Below, piece after piece: positions 1-4,966 of a stretch of DNA of 6,351 nucleotides (position 1 is its first letter; each line of letters begins with the position of its first letter). The DNA is from Syntrophomonadaceae bacterium. Its GTDB lineage: Bacteria > Bacillota > Syntrophomonadia > Syntrophomonadales > Syntrophothermaceae. The notes under the pieces were generated by a model. That model had not been told where the DNA came from. It saw only the letters and a program-made list of their open reading frames with translations, and made no database searches. Location of the stretch: assembly GCA_029907055.1 (NCBI GenBank), contig JARYMO010000089.1, positions 1 through 6,351 of the forward strand, written 5' to 3'. A program made the translations under genes and the position numbers.

Positions 1-563
1 CCCGCACCGCCATCGCCCAGGAGATCCGCGAGATCGGCGAGCAACTGAAACAGATCGCCAACACCCGGCACGGGGCCAAGTACATCTTTGCCGGCAGCAA
101 CGTCTCGGTGGCCCCGGCGCAGGCGGACGGGTCCTGGGCCGGCAACGACACCCTGATGAGCGTGGAGATCGCCACCGGGGTGGCGGTCCCGTACAACCTG
201 CAGGCTTCCGGGTTCTTTGCCGCCCCCGGCGAGGGCCTGTTCGACGTTATGGCGGCCCTGGCCGTGGCCATGGAGAGCGGCGACAGCGCGGGCATCCAGG
301 CCGGGCTCAGCGACATTGACCGCAAGCTGTCCGAGGCCCTGACCATGCAGGGCTCCATCGGCGCCCGCATCAACCGCATGGAGCTGCAGCAGAACCGGCT
401 GCAGAACGCCAGGACCTCGCTCACCGAGCTGCTGGCCAACTGCGAGGACGCCGACCTGGCGGAAGTGATGATGAACCTGAAGACCCAGGAGGCCGTGTAC
501 CAGGCCGCGCTGCGGGCAGGGGCCGGCATCGTGACCATGAGTCTGGCCGATTTCCTGGGCTAG
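1..563 (+). CDS. flgL: Flagellar hook-filament junction protein FlgL, C-terminal part (5' end outside window)
   Basis: FlgL (HAP3) sits between hook and filament and is exported through the flagellar type III apparatus. The frame is open from base 3, so the gene enters from the left; 186 residues are visible, roughly the last 60% of a ~300-residue family member. The visible part starts in the N-terminal helical region with IANTRHGAKYIFAGS, which matches the conserved 'G.Y.FaG' segment of FlgL. It ends with the diagnostic C-terminal helix: EDADLAEVMMNLKTQEAVYQAAL, then a gap and SLADFLG at the very end, like the 'EDaDlAEvi..L...e..YqAaL...SLldFL' family signature. A GTG at 108 is internal and not the start. 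fliW follows after 18 bases, which suggests one operon. Family assignment is firm; the start and upstream neighbours (flgK expected) cannot be seen. Confidence 0.95.
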   Translation, partial: RTAIAQEIREIGEQLKQIANTRHGAKYIFAGSNVSVAPAQADGSWAGNDTLMSVEIATGVAVPYNLQASGFFAAPGEGLFDVMAALAVAMESGDSAGIQAGLSDIDRKLSEALTMQGSIGARINRMELQQNRLQNARTSLTELLANCEDADLAEVMMNLKTQEAVYQAALRAGAGIVTMSLADFLG

Positions 564-581
564 AGTTGGGGGGAGACGACG

Positions 582-1046
582 GTGAGGTTTACCAGTGCCC
601 ATTTCGGCGAGGTGGAAGTGGACGAGTCGCAGGTGGTGGAGTTCCCGGCCGGCATCCCCGGCCTGGAGGAGGAGCGCCGCTTCGCCATCTTCCCGGTAGC
701 CGAGGGCAAGCCCTTCTTCTACCTGCACTCGCTCGCCAACCCCCACCTGTGCCTGGTGGTGGCAGAGCCCTTCACCTTCTTCCCCGACTACGAGGTGGAC
801 GTGCCGCCGGAGGTGCTGCAGGGGCTGGGGGTAGAAGAAGGACAGGAAGCGCAGGCGCCGCTGGCGGTATTCGTCATCCTTACCATCAGCGGGTCGCTGC
901 GGGAAGCCACCGCTAACCTGCTGGGCCCGGTCATCGTCAACACCGCCACCCGGCGGGGGCTGCAGTACGTTCCTCCCCAGTCCCCGTACACCACCAAGCA
1001 CCGCCTGTTCGACGGTGATGCGCCGGCGCGCTCGCAGGCGGGTTAG
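582..1046 (+). CDS. fliW: Flagellar assembly factor FliW (CsrA antagonist, flagellin-binding)
   Basis: FliW binds either newly made flagellin or CsrA. When free it sequesters CsrA and so relieves repression of flagellin translation (established in B. subtilis). The 154-residue product has the family landmarks: VVEFPAGIPGLEE at about residues 18-30, FFPDYEVDVP at 66-75, and the C-terminal ANLLGPVIVNTATRRGLQYV at 111-130. Length is close to the usual ~145-155. The GTG start at 582 gives the expected N-terminus (M-R-F-T-S-A-H-F-G-E) and lies about 6 bases after a GGGGGGAG ribosome binding site. csrA starts 9 bases after the stop, the classic FliW-CsrA pairing. The last ~10 residues (DAPARSQAG) look like an unconserved tail. 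An overlapping ORF in another frame at 566-916 is a high-GC shadow. Confidence 0.96.
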   Translation: MRFTSAHFGEVEVDESQVVEFPAGIPGLEEERRFAIFPVAEGKPFFYLHSLANPHLCLVVAEPFTFFPDYEVDVPPEVLQGLGVEEGQEAQAPLAVFVILTISGSLREATANLLGPVIVNTATRRGLQYVPPQSPYTTKHRLFDGDAPARSQAG

Positions 1047-1055
1047 GAGAGGCAT

Positions 1056-1295
1056 ATGCTGGTACTGACCAGGAAGACCGACGAAGCCATCCTGCTGGGG
1101 GACGACATCAGGATCACCATCGTGGAGATACAAGGCGACCGTGTGCGCATTGGCATCGAGGCCCCGCGCTCACTGCCCGTGTACCGCGAAGAGGTCTACC
1201 GCGCGGTGCGGGAGGAGAACCGGCGGGCGGTGCTGGGCAGCAAGGCGGTGGCCGACCTGGGCAGCCGCCTGAACGAGGAGGGAGAACCGTGGTGA
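1056..1295 (+). CDS. csrA: Translational regulator CsrA
   Basis: CsrA is a small dimeric RNA-binding protein that recognises GGA motifs, best in hairpin loops, and blocks ribosome binding; in Bacillota its main target is flagellin mRNA. The 79-residue product starts MLVLTRKTDEAILLGDDIRI. The RNA-contact residues known from the family are in place: L4 and R6 in the first strand and V42/R44 in LPVYREEVY (residues 40-48), with the core GIEAP at 33-37. It is longer than gammaproteobacterial CsrA (~61), with a helical C-terminal extension (about 50-79); in B. subtilis the extended CsrA C-terminus is where FliW binds, fitting the adjacent fliW. ATG at 1056 follows a TAGGAGAGG ribosome binding site. 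The last 7 bases overlap the fliD start, suggesting translational coupling. Confidence 0.97.
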   Translation: MLVLTRKTDEAILLGDDIRITIVEIQGDRVRIGIEAPRSLPVYREEVYRAVREENRRAVLGSKAVADLGSRLNEEGEPW

Positions 1296-2785
1296 ACCGC
1301 ATCACCGGCCTGTCCACCGGGTTTGACATCGACCAGTGGGTGACCGACTTGATGAAGGCCAGGCGGGCCGGCGTGGACAAGCTGTACCAGAAGAAGCGGC
1401 TGCTGGAGTGGCAGCGCGACGACTACCGCGGCATCAACACCAGGCTGCTGGCCCTGCGCAGTGTGACCTCTGAGCTCAGGCTGCAGGGCAGTTTCTCCGC
1501 CCGGACAGCCTCGTCGTCGGACGACACGGTACTCACCGCCGCCGCCTCCGGCAGCGCGGTGCCCGCCAGCTACGCGGTCAAGGTCAACGCTCTGGCCAGC
1601 GGGGTCACCCGCACCAGCACTGCCGCGCTGGGGTCGTCGACCGACAAGACCAGCCTGGCCTCGCAGTTCGGCCTCTCCGGCACGGTGACCTTCACCCTGG
1701 AGGGCAAGAACGGGGTGAAGGAATTTTCCTTCGACACCGCCACCACCACCCTGAACCAGGTGGTGGCAGCCATCAACGAAGCCGGCATCGGCATCCGCGC
1801 CTCCTACGACGCCACCCTGGACCGGTTCTTCCTCATGAGCCAGGAAGCCGGCAGCGCCGCGGAGATCCACGCCCACGCCGACGCCGAGGGATTCCTCACC
1901 GGCACGCTCAAGCTGGCGCTCGCCGTGGGGGCTGAGGAGGCCAACGCCGTCCGCGGCAGCGACGCCAACCTTGACTTCAACGACGCCACCGGGCTCACCT
2001 TCCCCAGCAACCAAGTGACGGTCAACGGCGTCACCCTCACCCTGAAGAGCGTGTCCGCCAGCACGGTGACGGTGACCGTGAGCCGCGACGTGGAAGCCAC
2101 GGTGGCCAAGATCAAAGCCTGGGTGACCGCCTACAACGACGCGCTGGGGCTCATCCACGGCGAACTCACCGAGACCCGCTACCGCGACTACCTGCCGCTG
2201 ACCGACGTCCAGAAGGAAGAGATGAAAGACAAGGAAATCGAGGAGTGGGAGGCCAAGGCCAGGAGCGGCCTGCTCAAGGGGGACTCCCTGCTGGCGCGGG
2301 TGCACGCCAGCCTGCGCGGGGCGGTGGGCCCCCAGGTGAGCGGCCTGGCCGGGGCCTACACCAGCCTGAGCGCCATCGGCATCACCACCGGCCCCTACAC
2401 CGAGGGCGGCAAGCTCTACGTCGACGAGGCCAAGCTGCGCGAGGCTCTGGCCGCCGACCCGGAAGGGGTCAGGGACCTCTTCACCCGCAACCGCGAGGAC
2501 GCCGCGCAGGACGGCATCGCCGTGCGCCTGTACGAGGCGGTCAACGCGGCCATGACGCTCATCACCGGCCGCGCCGGGTCCGGCAGCAGCTTCCGGGACT
2601 CCGCCAGCACCATCAGCAAGGAGCTGGGCGTACTGGAGCGGCGCATCCGTGCCTGGGAGGGGCGCCTGCAGGACCAGGAAGCCCGCTACTACAAGCAGTT
2701 CTCGGCCATGGAAACCGCTATCCAGCAGCTCAGCGCCCAGAGCGCCTGGCTGGCGCAGGCCTTCGGGGGCGGAGCGAGCGAGTAG
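1289..2785 (+). CDS. fliD: Flagellar filament cap protein FliD (HAP2)
   Basis: FliD forms the cap at the filament tip that folds exported flagellin subunits into place. The 498-residue product has the N-terminal FliD domain (VNRITGLSTGFDIDQWVTDLM, then KLYQKKRLLEWQRDDYRGIN at about 31-50), a variable Ser/Thr/Ala-rich middle, and the C-terminal FliD domain from about residue 235. The segment around residues 300-335 (YRDYLPLTDVQKEEMKDKEI, then GLLKGD) closely follows the Bacillota form of FliD. The end, EARYYKQFSAMETAIQQLSA then QSAWLAQAF, is the expected terminal helix that contacts flagellin. The start is one of two consecutive GTG codons (1289 or 1292) after GAGGAGGGAGAA, overlapping the csrA stop by 7 or 4 bases. 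The position before fliC differs from B. subtilis, where fliD follows hag and flaG. A 547-codon antisense ORF opposite this gene is a codon-bias shadow. Confidence 0.96.
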   Translation: MVNRITGLSTGFDIDQWVTDLMKARRAGVDKLYQKKRLLEWQRDDYRGINTRLLALRSVTSELRLQGSFSARTASSSDDTVLTAAASGSAVPASYAVKVNALASGVTRTSTAALGSSTDKTSLASQFGLSGTVTFTLEGKNGVKEFSFDTATTTLNQVVAAINEAGIGIRASYDATLDRFFLMSQEAGSAAEIHAHADAEGFLTGTLKLALAVGAEEANAVRGSDANLDFNDATGLTFPSNQVTVNGVTLTLKSVSASTVTVTVSRDVEATVAKIKAWVTAYNDALGLIHGELTETRYRDYLPLTDVQKEEMKDKEIEEWEAKARSGLLKGDSLLARVHASLRGAVGPQVSGLAGAYTSLSAIGITTGPYTEGGKLYVDEAKLREALAADPEGVRDLFTRNREDAAQDGIAVRLYEAVNAAMTLITGRAGSGSSFRDSASTISKELGVLERRIRAWEGRLQDQEARYYKQFSAMETAIQQLSAQSAWLAQAFGGGASE

Positions 2786-2804
2786 CAGGGACGCAGGGCG
2801 GCGG

Positions 2805-2820
2805 TCTTGCACTAGCAAGA
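2805..2820 (+). terminator. Short stem-loop just after fliD, weak terminator candidate
   Basis: TCTTGC (2805-2810) and GCAAGA (2815-2820) form a perfect 6-bp stem with a 4-base ACTA loop, 19 bases past the fliD stop. A flanking G-U pair (2804/2821) adds little. No T-run follows (TGTCGCAC comes next), so it is not a textbook intrinsic terminator. It may mark the 3' end of the flgL-fliD transcript or only stabilise it. Just downstream is a 7-bp tandem repeat, CATTCGG at 2837-2843 and 2845-2851, of unknown meaning. Confidence 0.3.
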
Positions 2821-2885
2821 TGTCGCACACGAACTTCATTCGGCCATTCGGTTACCCAGCGATCCTCTGCGGGTCCGCCTGCAGG

Positions 2886-2903
2886 GGCGAAGGGAGACTC
2901 GCC
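2886..2903 (+). other. Hairpin with AGGGA in its loop, between fliD and the fliC promoter
   Basis: GGCGA (2886-2890) pairs with TCGCC (2899-2903), leaving the 8-base loop AGGGAGAC. The loop carries the AGGGA core favoured by CsrA. It lies upstream of the proposed fliC transcription start, so it would be in RNA only if transcription from fliD reads through. A role as a CsrA site in the fliD 3' region is an inference; a 5-bp stem can arise by chance in DNA this GC-rich. Confidence 0.25.
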
Positions 2904-2917
2904 TGACGCGCACGAAA

Positions 2918-2933
2918 GAGCGGAATTCCGCTC
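2918..2933. promoter_or_regulatory. 16-bp perfect palindrome overlapping the fliC promoter -35 region
   Basis: GAGCGGAATTCCGCTC is a perfect 16-bp inverted repeat with no spacer. Its last two bases overlap the proposed -35 element (TCAA, 2932-2935). A two-fold symmetric site at this position is what one expects for a dimeric regulator that would block RNA polymerase. With no spacer it would make a poor RNA hairpin, so a DNA site is more likely than an RNA one. No binding protein can be named. A smaller 8-bp palindrome, GTGCGCAC (2936-2943), follows inside the promoter spacer. Confidence 0.35.
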
Positions 2934-2959
2934 AAGTGCGCACGGAAACCGCCCGATAT
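2932..2959 (+). promoter_or_regulatory. Sigma-28 (SigD)-type promoter for fliC
   Basis: TCAA at 2932-2935, a 16-base spacer, and CCCGATAT at 2952-2959 match the SigD/FliA pattern TAAA-N14-16-GCCGATAT; the -10 part contains the full CCGATAT core. The expected start of transcription, about 7 bases downstream near 2966, would give a leader of roughly 130 bases before fliC. Flagellin genes are the classic SigD targets, and the same TCAA-N16-xCCGATAx layout recurs before flaG, which strengthens both calls. No experimental start site is available. Confidence 0.7.
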
Positions 2960-3050
2960 AGTAGGCAGTAGGGACAGACTGGCAGGAAAGGAGTGAGTGA
3001 AGGTCGGAGAATGAATGCCCGCATGTCCCTCGAGCGCACGTCGACCATTT

Positions 3051-3068
3051 GGCGGCAGGGAGGCCGCC
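3051..3068 (+). promoter_or_regulatory. Candidate CsrA-binding hairpin in the fliC leader
   Basis: GGCGGC (3051-3056) pairs perfectly with GCCGCC (3063-3068), presenting the 6-base loop AGGGAG; weaker U-G and U-A pairs can extend the base to 3048/3071. AGGGA in a hairpin loop is the preferred CsrA ligand. The stem ends 10 bases before the fliC Shine-Dalgarno AAGGAGGT (3079-3086), which itself contains a second GGA. This two-site arrangement, an upstream hairpin plus a site over the ribosome binding site, parallels the B. subtilis hag leader, where CsrA blocks translation unless FliW removes it. fliW and csrA are encoded just upstream in the same window. Confidence 0.6.
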
Positions 3069-3094
3069 GGAGGAGAACAAGGAGGTAACGAGCA

Positions 3095-3907
3095 GTGAGG
3101 ATCAACCACAACATCGCGTCCCTGAACACCTACCGGTCGCTAACCAACAACAACAGCGCGGTGCAGAAATCGTTGGAAAAACTGTCGTCCGGTCTGCGCG
3201 TCAACCGCGCCGGCGACGACGCTGCCGGACTTGCCATCTCGGAGAAGATGCGGGCCCAGATCCGCGGCCTCAACCAGGCCTCGCGCAACGCCCAGGACGG
3301 CATCTCGCTGGTGCAGACGGCGGAAGGTGCTCTCAACGAATCGCAGTCCATCCTGCAGCGCATGCGCGAGCTGGCAGTACAGTCAGCCAGCGACACGAAC
3401 ACGGACGACGACCGGACTCAGCTGCAGGCGGAGGTCACAGAACTCATCAATGAGCTGGATCGCATATCCGATAACACGGAGTTCAACGAGCAGTTGCTGC
3501 TGGACGGGAGCTACACCGGCAAATTGATTCACATTGGGGCCAATGCTGGACAGACCCTGTCCATCGATATTGACGCCGCCGACGCAGCCACACTTGGAGT
3601 CAGTGGGGTGGATATTTCCACGCAGGCCGGCGCTGATGCGGCTATCACTACGGTCAACGACGCTATCAACACCGTGTCCACCACCCGTGCCAGCCTGGGG
3701 GCTATCCAGAACCGCCTCGAGCACACGGTGGCCAACCTGGACAACACCGCCGAGAACCTGCAGGCGGCCGAGTCCCGCATCCGCGACGTGGACATGGCCA
3801 AGGAGATGATGGAGTACACCAAGATGAGCATTCTCTCCCAGGCAGCGACGGCCATGCTGGCCCAGGCCAACCAGCAGCCGCAGGGCATTCTGCAGCTTCT
3901 CCGCTAG
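3095..3907 (+). CDS. fliC: Flagellin, short filament protein (FliC/Hag)
   Basis: This is the filament subunit. At 270 residues it holds only the conserved D0/D1 core and no outer D2/D3 domains. The N-terminal flagellin domain covers about residues 1-140 (MRINHNIASLNTYRSL, then LEKLSSGLRVNRAGDDAAG at 28-45, and QRMRELAVQSASDTNT at 88-103). A short linker spans about 141-190. The C-terminal domain covers about 190-270, ending MLAQANQQPQGILQLLR. The GTG start at 3095 is fixed by the invariant MRINHN N-terminus and a strong AAGGAGGT site 8 bases upstream. A sigma-28 promoter and CsrA-type hairpin precede it. The QRMRELAVQ segment matches the motif recognised by mammalian TLR5. Third codon positions contain more A/T than in the neighbours, especially about 3440-3660, perhaps reflecting high expression or recombination. 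Confidence 0.98.
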   Translation: MRINHNIASLNTYRSLTNNNSAVQKSLEKLSSGLRVNRAGDDAAGLAISEKMRAQIRGLNQASRNAQDGISLVQTAEGALNESQSILQRMRELAVQSASDTNTDDDRTQLQAEVTELINELDRISDNTEFNEQLLLDGSYTGKLIHIGANAGQTLSIDIDAADAATLGVSGVDISTQAGADAAITTVNDAINTVSTTRASLGAIQNRLEHTVANLDNTAENLQAAESRIRDVDMAKEMMEYTKMSILSQAATAMLAQANQQPQGILQLLR

Positions 3908-3937
3908 AAACCGGACTTACGCCGCGGCAACGGAAAC

Positions 3938-3969
3938 GAAGCGGGCCGGATGTTATTCTGGCCCGCTTC
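3938..3969 (+). terminator. Strong stem-loop downstream of fliC
   Basis: GAAGCGGGCC (3938-3947) and GGCCCGCTTC (3960-3969) form a perfect 10-bp stem with a 12-base loop, 30 bases after the fliC stop. This is the most stable simple hairpin I found in the window and is placed where a terminator is expected. No T-run follows; instead comes a 12-bp palindrome, CCGCGATCGCGG (3971-3982). It may be an incomplete or factor-assisted terminator, or a 3' structure protecting an abundant fliC mRNA while letting some transcription reach flaG. Confidence 0.6.
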
Positions 3970-4021
3970 ACCGCGATCGCGGGCTCCAAATCTCTTGAAA
4001 GAGGACTAAAATCCCAAATAT

Positions 4022-4049
4022 TCAAGCCTTGCTCCCCTCATGCCGATAC
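4022..4049 (+). promoter_or_regulatory. Sigma-28 (SigD)-type promoter for flaG-fliS
   Basis: TCAA at 4022-4025, a 16-base spacer, and GCCGATAC at 4042-4049 match the SigD pattern in 7 of 8 bases of the -10 element. The -35 element, the following G and the spacer length are identical to the fliC promoter at 2932-2959. The start of transcription would be near 4056, giving a ~39-base leader before flaG. It lies in a locally AT-rich patch after the fliC hairpin, consistent with a new transcription unit for flaG, fliS and the FliT-like frame. Confidence 0.6.
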
Positions 4050-4084
4050 CTCTGACAGACGATATTCTTCAGCAGGGAGCAGGG
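4027..4084 (+). other. Long-range pairing that could mask the flaG ribosome binding site in read-through RNA
   Basis: CCTTGCTCCC (4027-4036) can pair over 10 consecutive positions (one U-G) with GGGAGCAGGG (4075-4084). The 3' arm covers the first AGGGA motif and the start of the flaG Shine-Dalgarno. The 5' arm lies upstream of the expected start of transcription of the local promoter (~4056), so only RNA reading through from fliC would contain both arms. The 38-base loop lowers stability; the fold is a hypothesis from base pairing by eye. Confidence 0.3.
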
Positions 4085-4087
4085 AGG
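4072..4087 (+). promoter_or_regulatory. Tandem GCAGGGA repeats over the flaG ribosome binding site, candidate CsrA sites
   Basis: GCAGGGA occurs twice head to tail at 4072-4078 and 4079-4085; the second runs into the flaG Shine-Dalgarno GGGAGG (4082-4087), 7 bases before the ATG. The octamer GCAGGGAG is the same as at 3055-3062 in the fliC leader hairpin. CsrA dimers commonly bridge two GGA sites, one at the ribosome binding site, so flaG could be a second target. I see no small hairpin holding these copies in loops, which weakens the case; purine-rich repeats here may simply be a strong ribosome binding site. Confidence 0.35.
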
Positions 4088-4094
4088 CGAGAGC

Positions 4095-4493
4095 ATGAGG
4101 GTGAGCGGAGCGGCGGCGACGGCGGAGTTCACCCCGCCGCGGGGCGAAACGGCAAGGATGCCGGCGTCAGAGCGCCCGGTGCCGGAGCTGGTGCTGCGGG
4201 CCGGTTGTGCGGGGACGAAGACCGACGAGGGCCGGGAGGCGCAGGTGGACCTGCCCGCCGTGCAGGCGGCGGGGGAGACGGTGAACCGGGCCTTGCAGAT
4301 GGCCGGCCACAACCTGCAGTTCCGGGTGCACGAGGCCAGCGGCCGGGTGCAGGTGAAGGTGGTGGAGGCCTCTTCGGGCAAGGTGGTGCGCGAGATCCCG
4401 CCCACCCAGCTGCTGGACCTGTCGGCCAGCATCAAGCGCATGCTGGAGCAGGTGCGGCACTCGGTGGGCGTGCTGGTGGACGAGTCCATCTGA
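4095..4493 (+). CDS. flaG: FlaG family flagellar protein
   Basis: FlaG proteins are encoded beside flagellin and fliD/fliS; their role is poorly defined but linked to filament length or assembly. The 132-residue product has a variable, Pro/Ala-rich first half and the conserved FlaG domain from about residue 55: ETVNRALQMAGHNLQFRVHE (61-80), VQVKVVEASSGKVVREIPP (85-103) and the terminal GVLVDESI, matching the family pattern 'L.F..hE..gr..VkVvd..tgeViReIPp...GilvDe'. The ATG at 4095 has GGGAGG 7 bases upstream; a GTG at 4101 is a possible alternative. A sigma-28-like promoter precedes it. fliS follows after 46 bases. The ~50-residue N-terminal stretch is unconserved to my eye. Confidence 0.92.
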   Translation: MRVSGAAATAEFTPPRGETARMPASERPVPELVLRAGCAGTKTDEGREAQVDLPAVQAAGETVNRALQMAGHNLQFRVHEASGRVQVKVVEASSGKVVREIPPTQLLDLSASIKRMLEQVRHSVGVLVDESI

Positions 4494-4539
4494 GCGACGC
4501 AGGACAGGACGGAGCACACATCGGGAAAGGAGGAGGGGC

Positions 4540-4962
4540 TTGAGCGCACATCCGCAGGCATACTGCCAGTACCGCAACGCCATGGTGGACACCGCCGCCC
4601 CGGGGCGGCTGCTGGTGATGCTGTTCGACGCCGCCGTCCGCAACCTGGACACGGCGGCGGAGGCCATCGAGCGGCGCGACCCGGCCACCGCCCACGCGCG
4701 GCTGGTCAAGACCCAGGACATCGTGGCGGAGCTGATGTCCAGCCTGGACATGCGCTACGACATCGCGCGGCAGCTGCTGCCGCTGTACGAGTACCTGCAC
4801 CACCGCCTGGTGCAGGCCAACGTGAAGAAGGACCCGGCCGCCATCGGCGAGGTGCGCGGCTTCCTGGTCGAGCTGCGGGAGGCCTGGGCCACGGCGGCGC
4901 GCCGCGCCGGCACCGTGCCGGCGGCGCGGCAGGTCCAGGCCGGCCTGGCGCTGGAGGGCTGA
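4540..4962 (+). CDS. fliS: Flagellin export chaperone FliS
   Basis: FliS binds the C-terminal D0 region of cytoplasmic flagellin, keeps it from polymerising early and delivers it to the export gate. The 140-residue product shows the family pattern near its start: AYCQYRNAMVDTAAPGRLLV then MLFDAAVRNLDTA (residues 7-39), followed by a helical bundle with VKTQDIVAELMSSLDMR at 56-72 and LYEYLHHRLVQANVKKD at 82-98. The TTG start at 4540 is supported by AAAGGAGG (4526-4533) and by the family N-terminus; the next Met (residue 15) would remove the conserved tyrosine segment. After codon 8 essentially every third position is G or C. The FliT-like frame begins 4 bases after the stop. Confidence 0.95.
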   Translation: MSAHPQAYCQYRNAMVDTAAPGRLLVMLFDAAVRNLDTAAEAIERRDPATAHARLVKTQDIVAELMSSLDMRYDIARQLLPLYEYLHHRLVQANVKKDPAAIGEVRGFLVELREAWATAARRAGTVPAARQVQAGLALEG

Positions 4963-4966
4963 GGCC

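Noticed and set aside
566..916. Plus-strand open frame overlapping fliW in another frame
   Set aside because: Gly/Arg-rich translation with no family resemblance; fliW in the other frame is unambiguous.
1196..2839. A 547-codon open frame on the minus strand opposite fliD
   Set aside because: Its translation is low-complexity Gly/Ala/Val/Arg/His-rich with no recognisable domain, and it mirrors the strong G/C third-position bias of fliD; a shadow ORF.
2245..2961. Plus-strand open frame running from inside fliD into the intergenic region
   Set aside because: Gly/Arg/His-rich out-of-frame translation of fliD codons; no own ribosome binding site or recognisable domain.
3995..4024. Sigma-A-like promoter before flaG (TTGAAA 3995-4000, TATTCA 4019-4024)
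   Set aside because: The -10 match is poor and the spacing (18) is not ideal; the sigma-28 match at 4022-4049 is better. A weak secondary promoter cannot be excluded.
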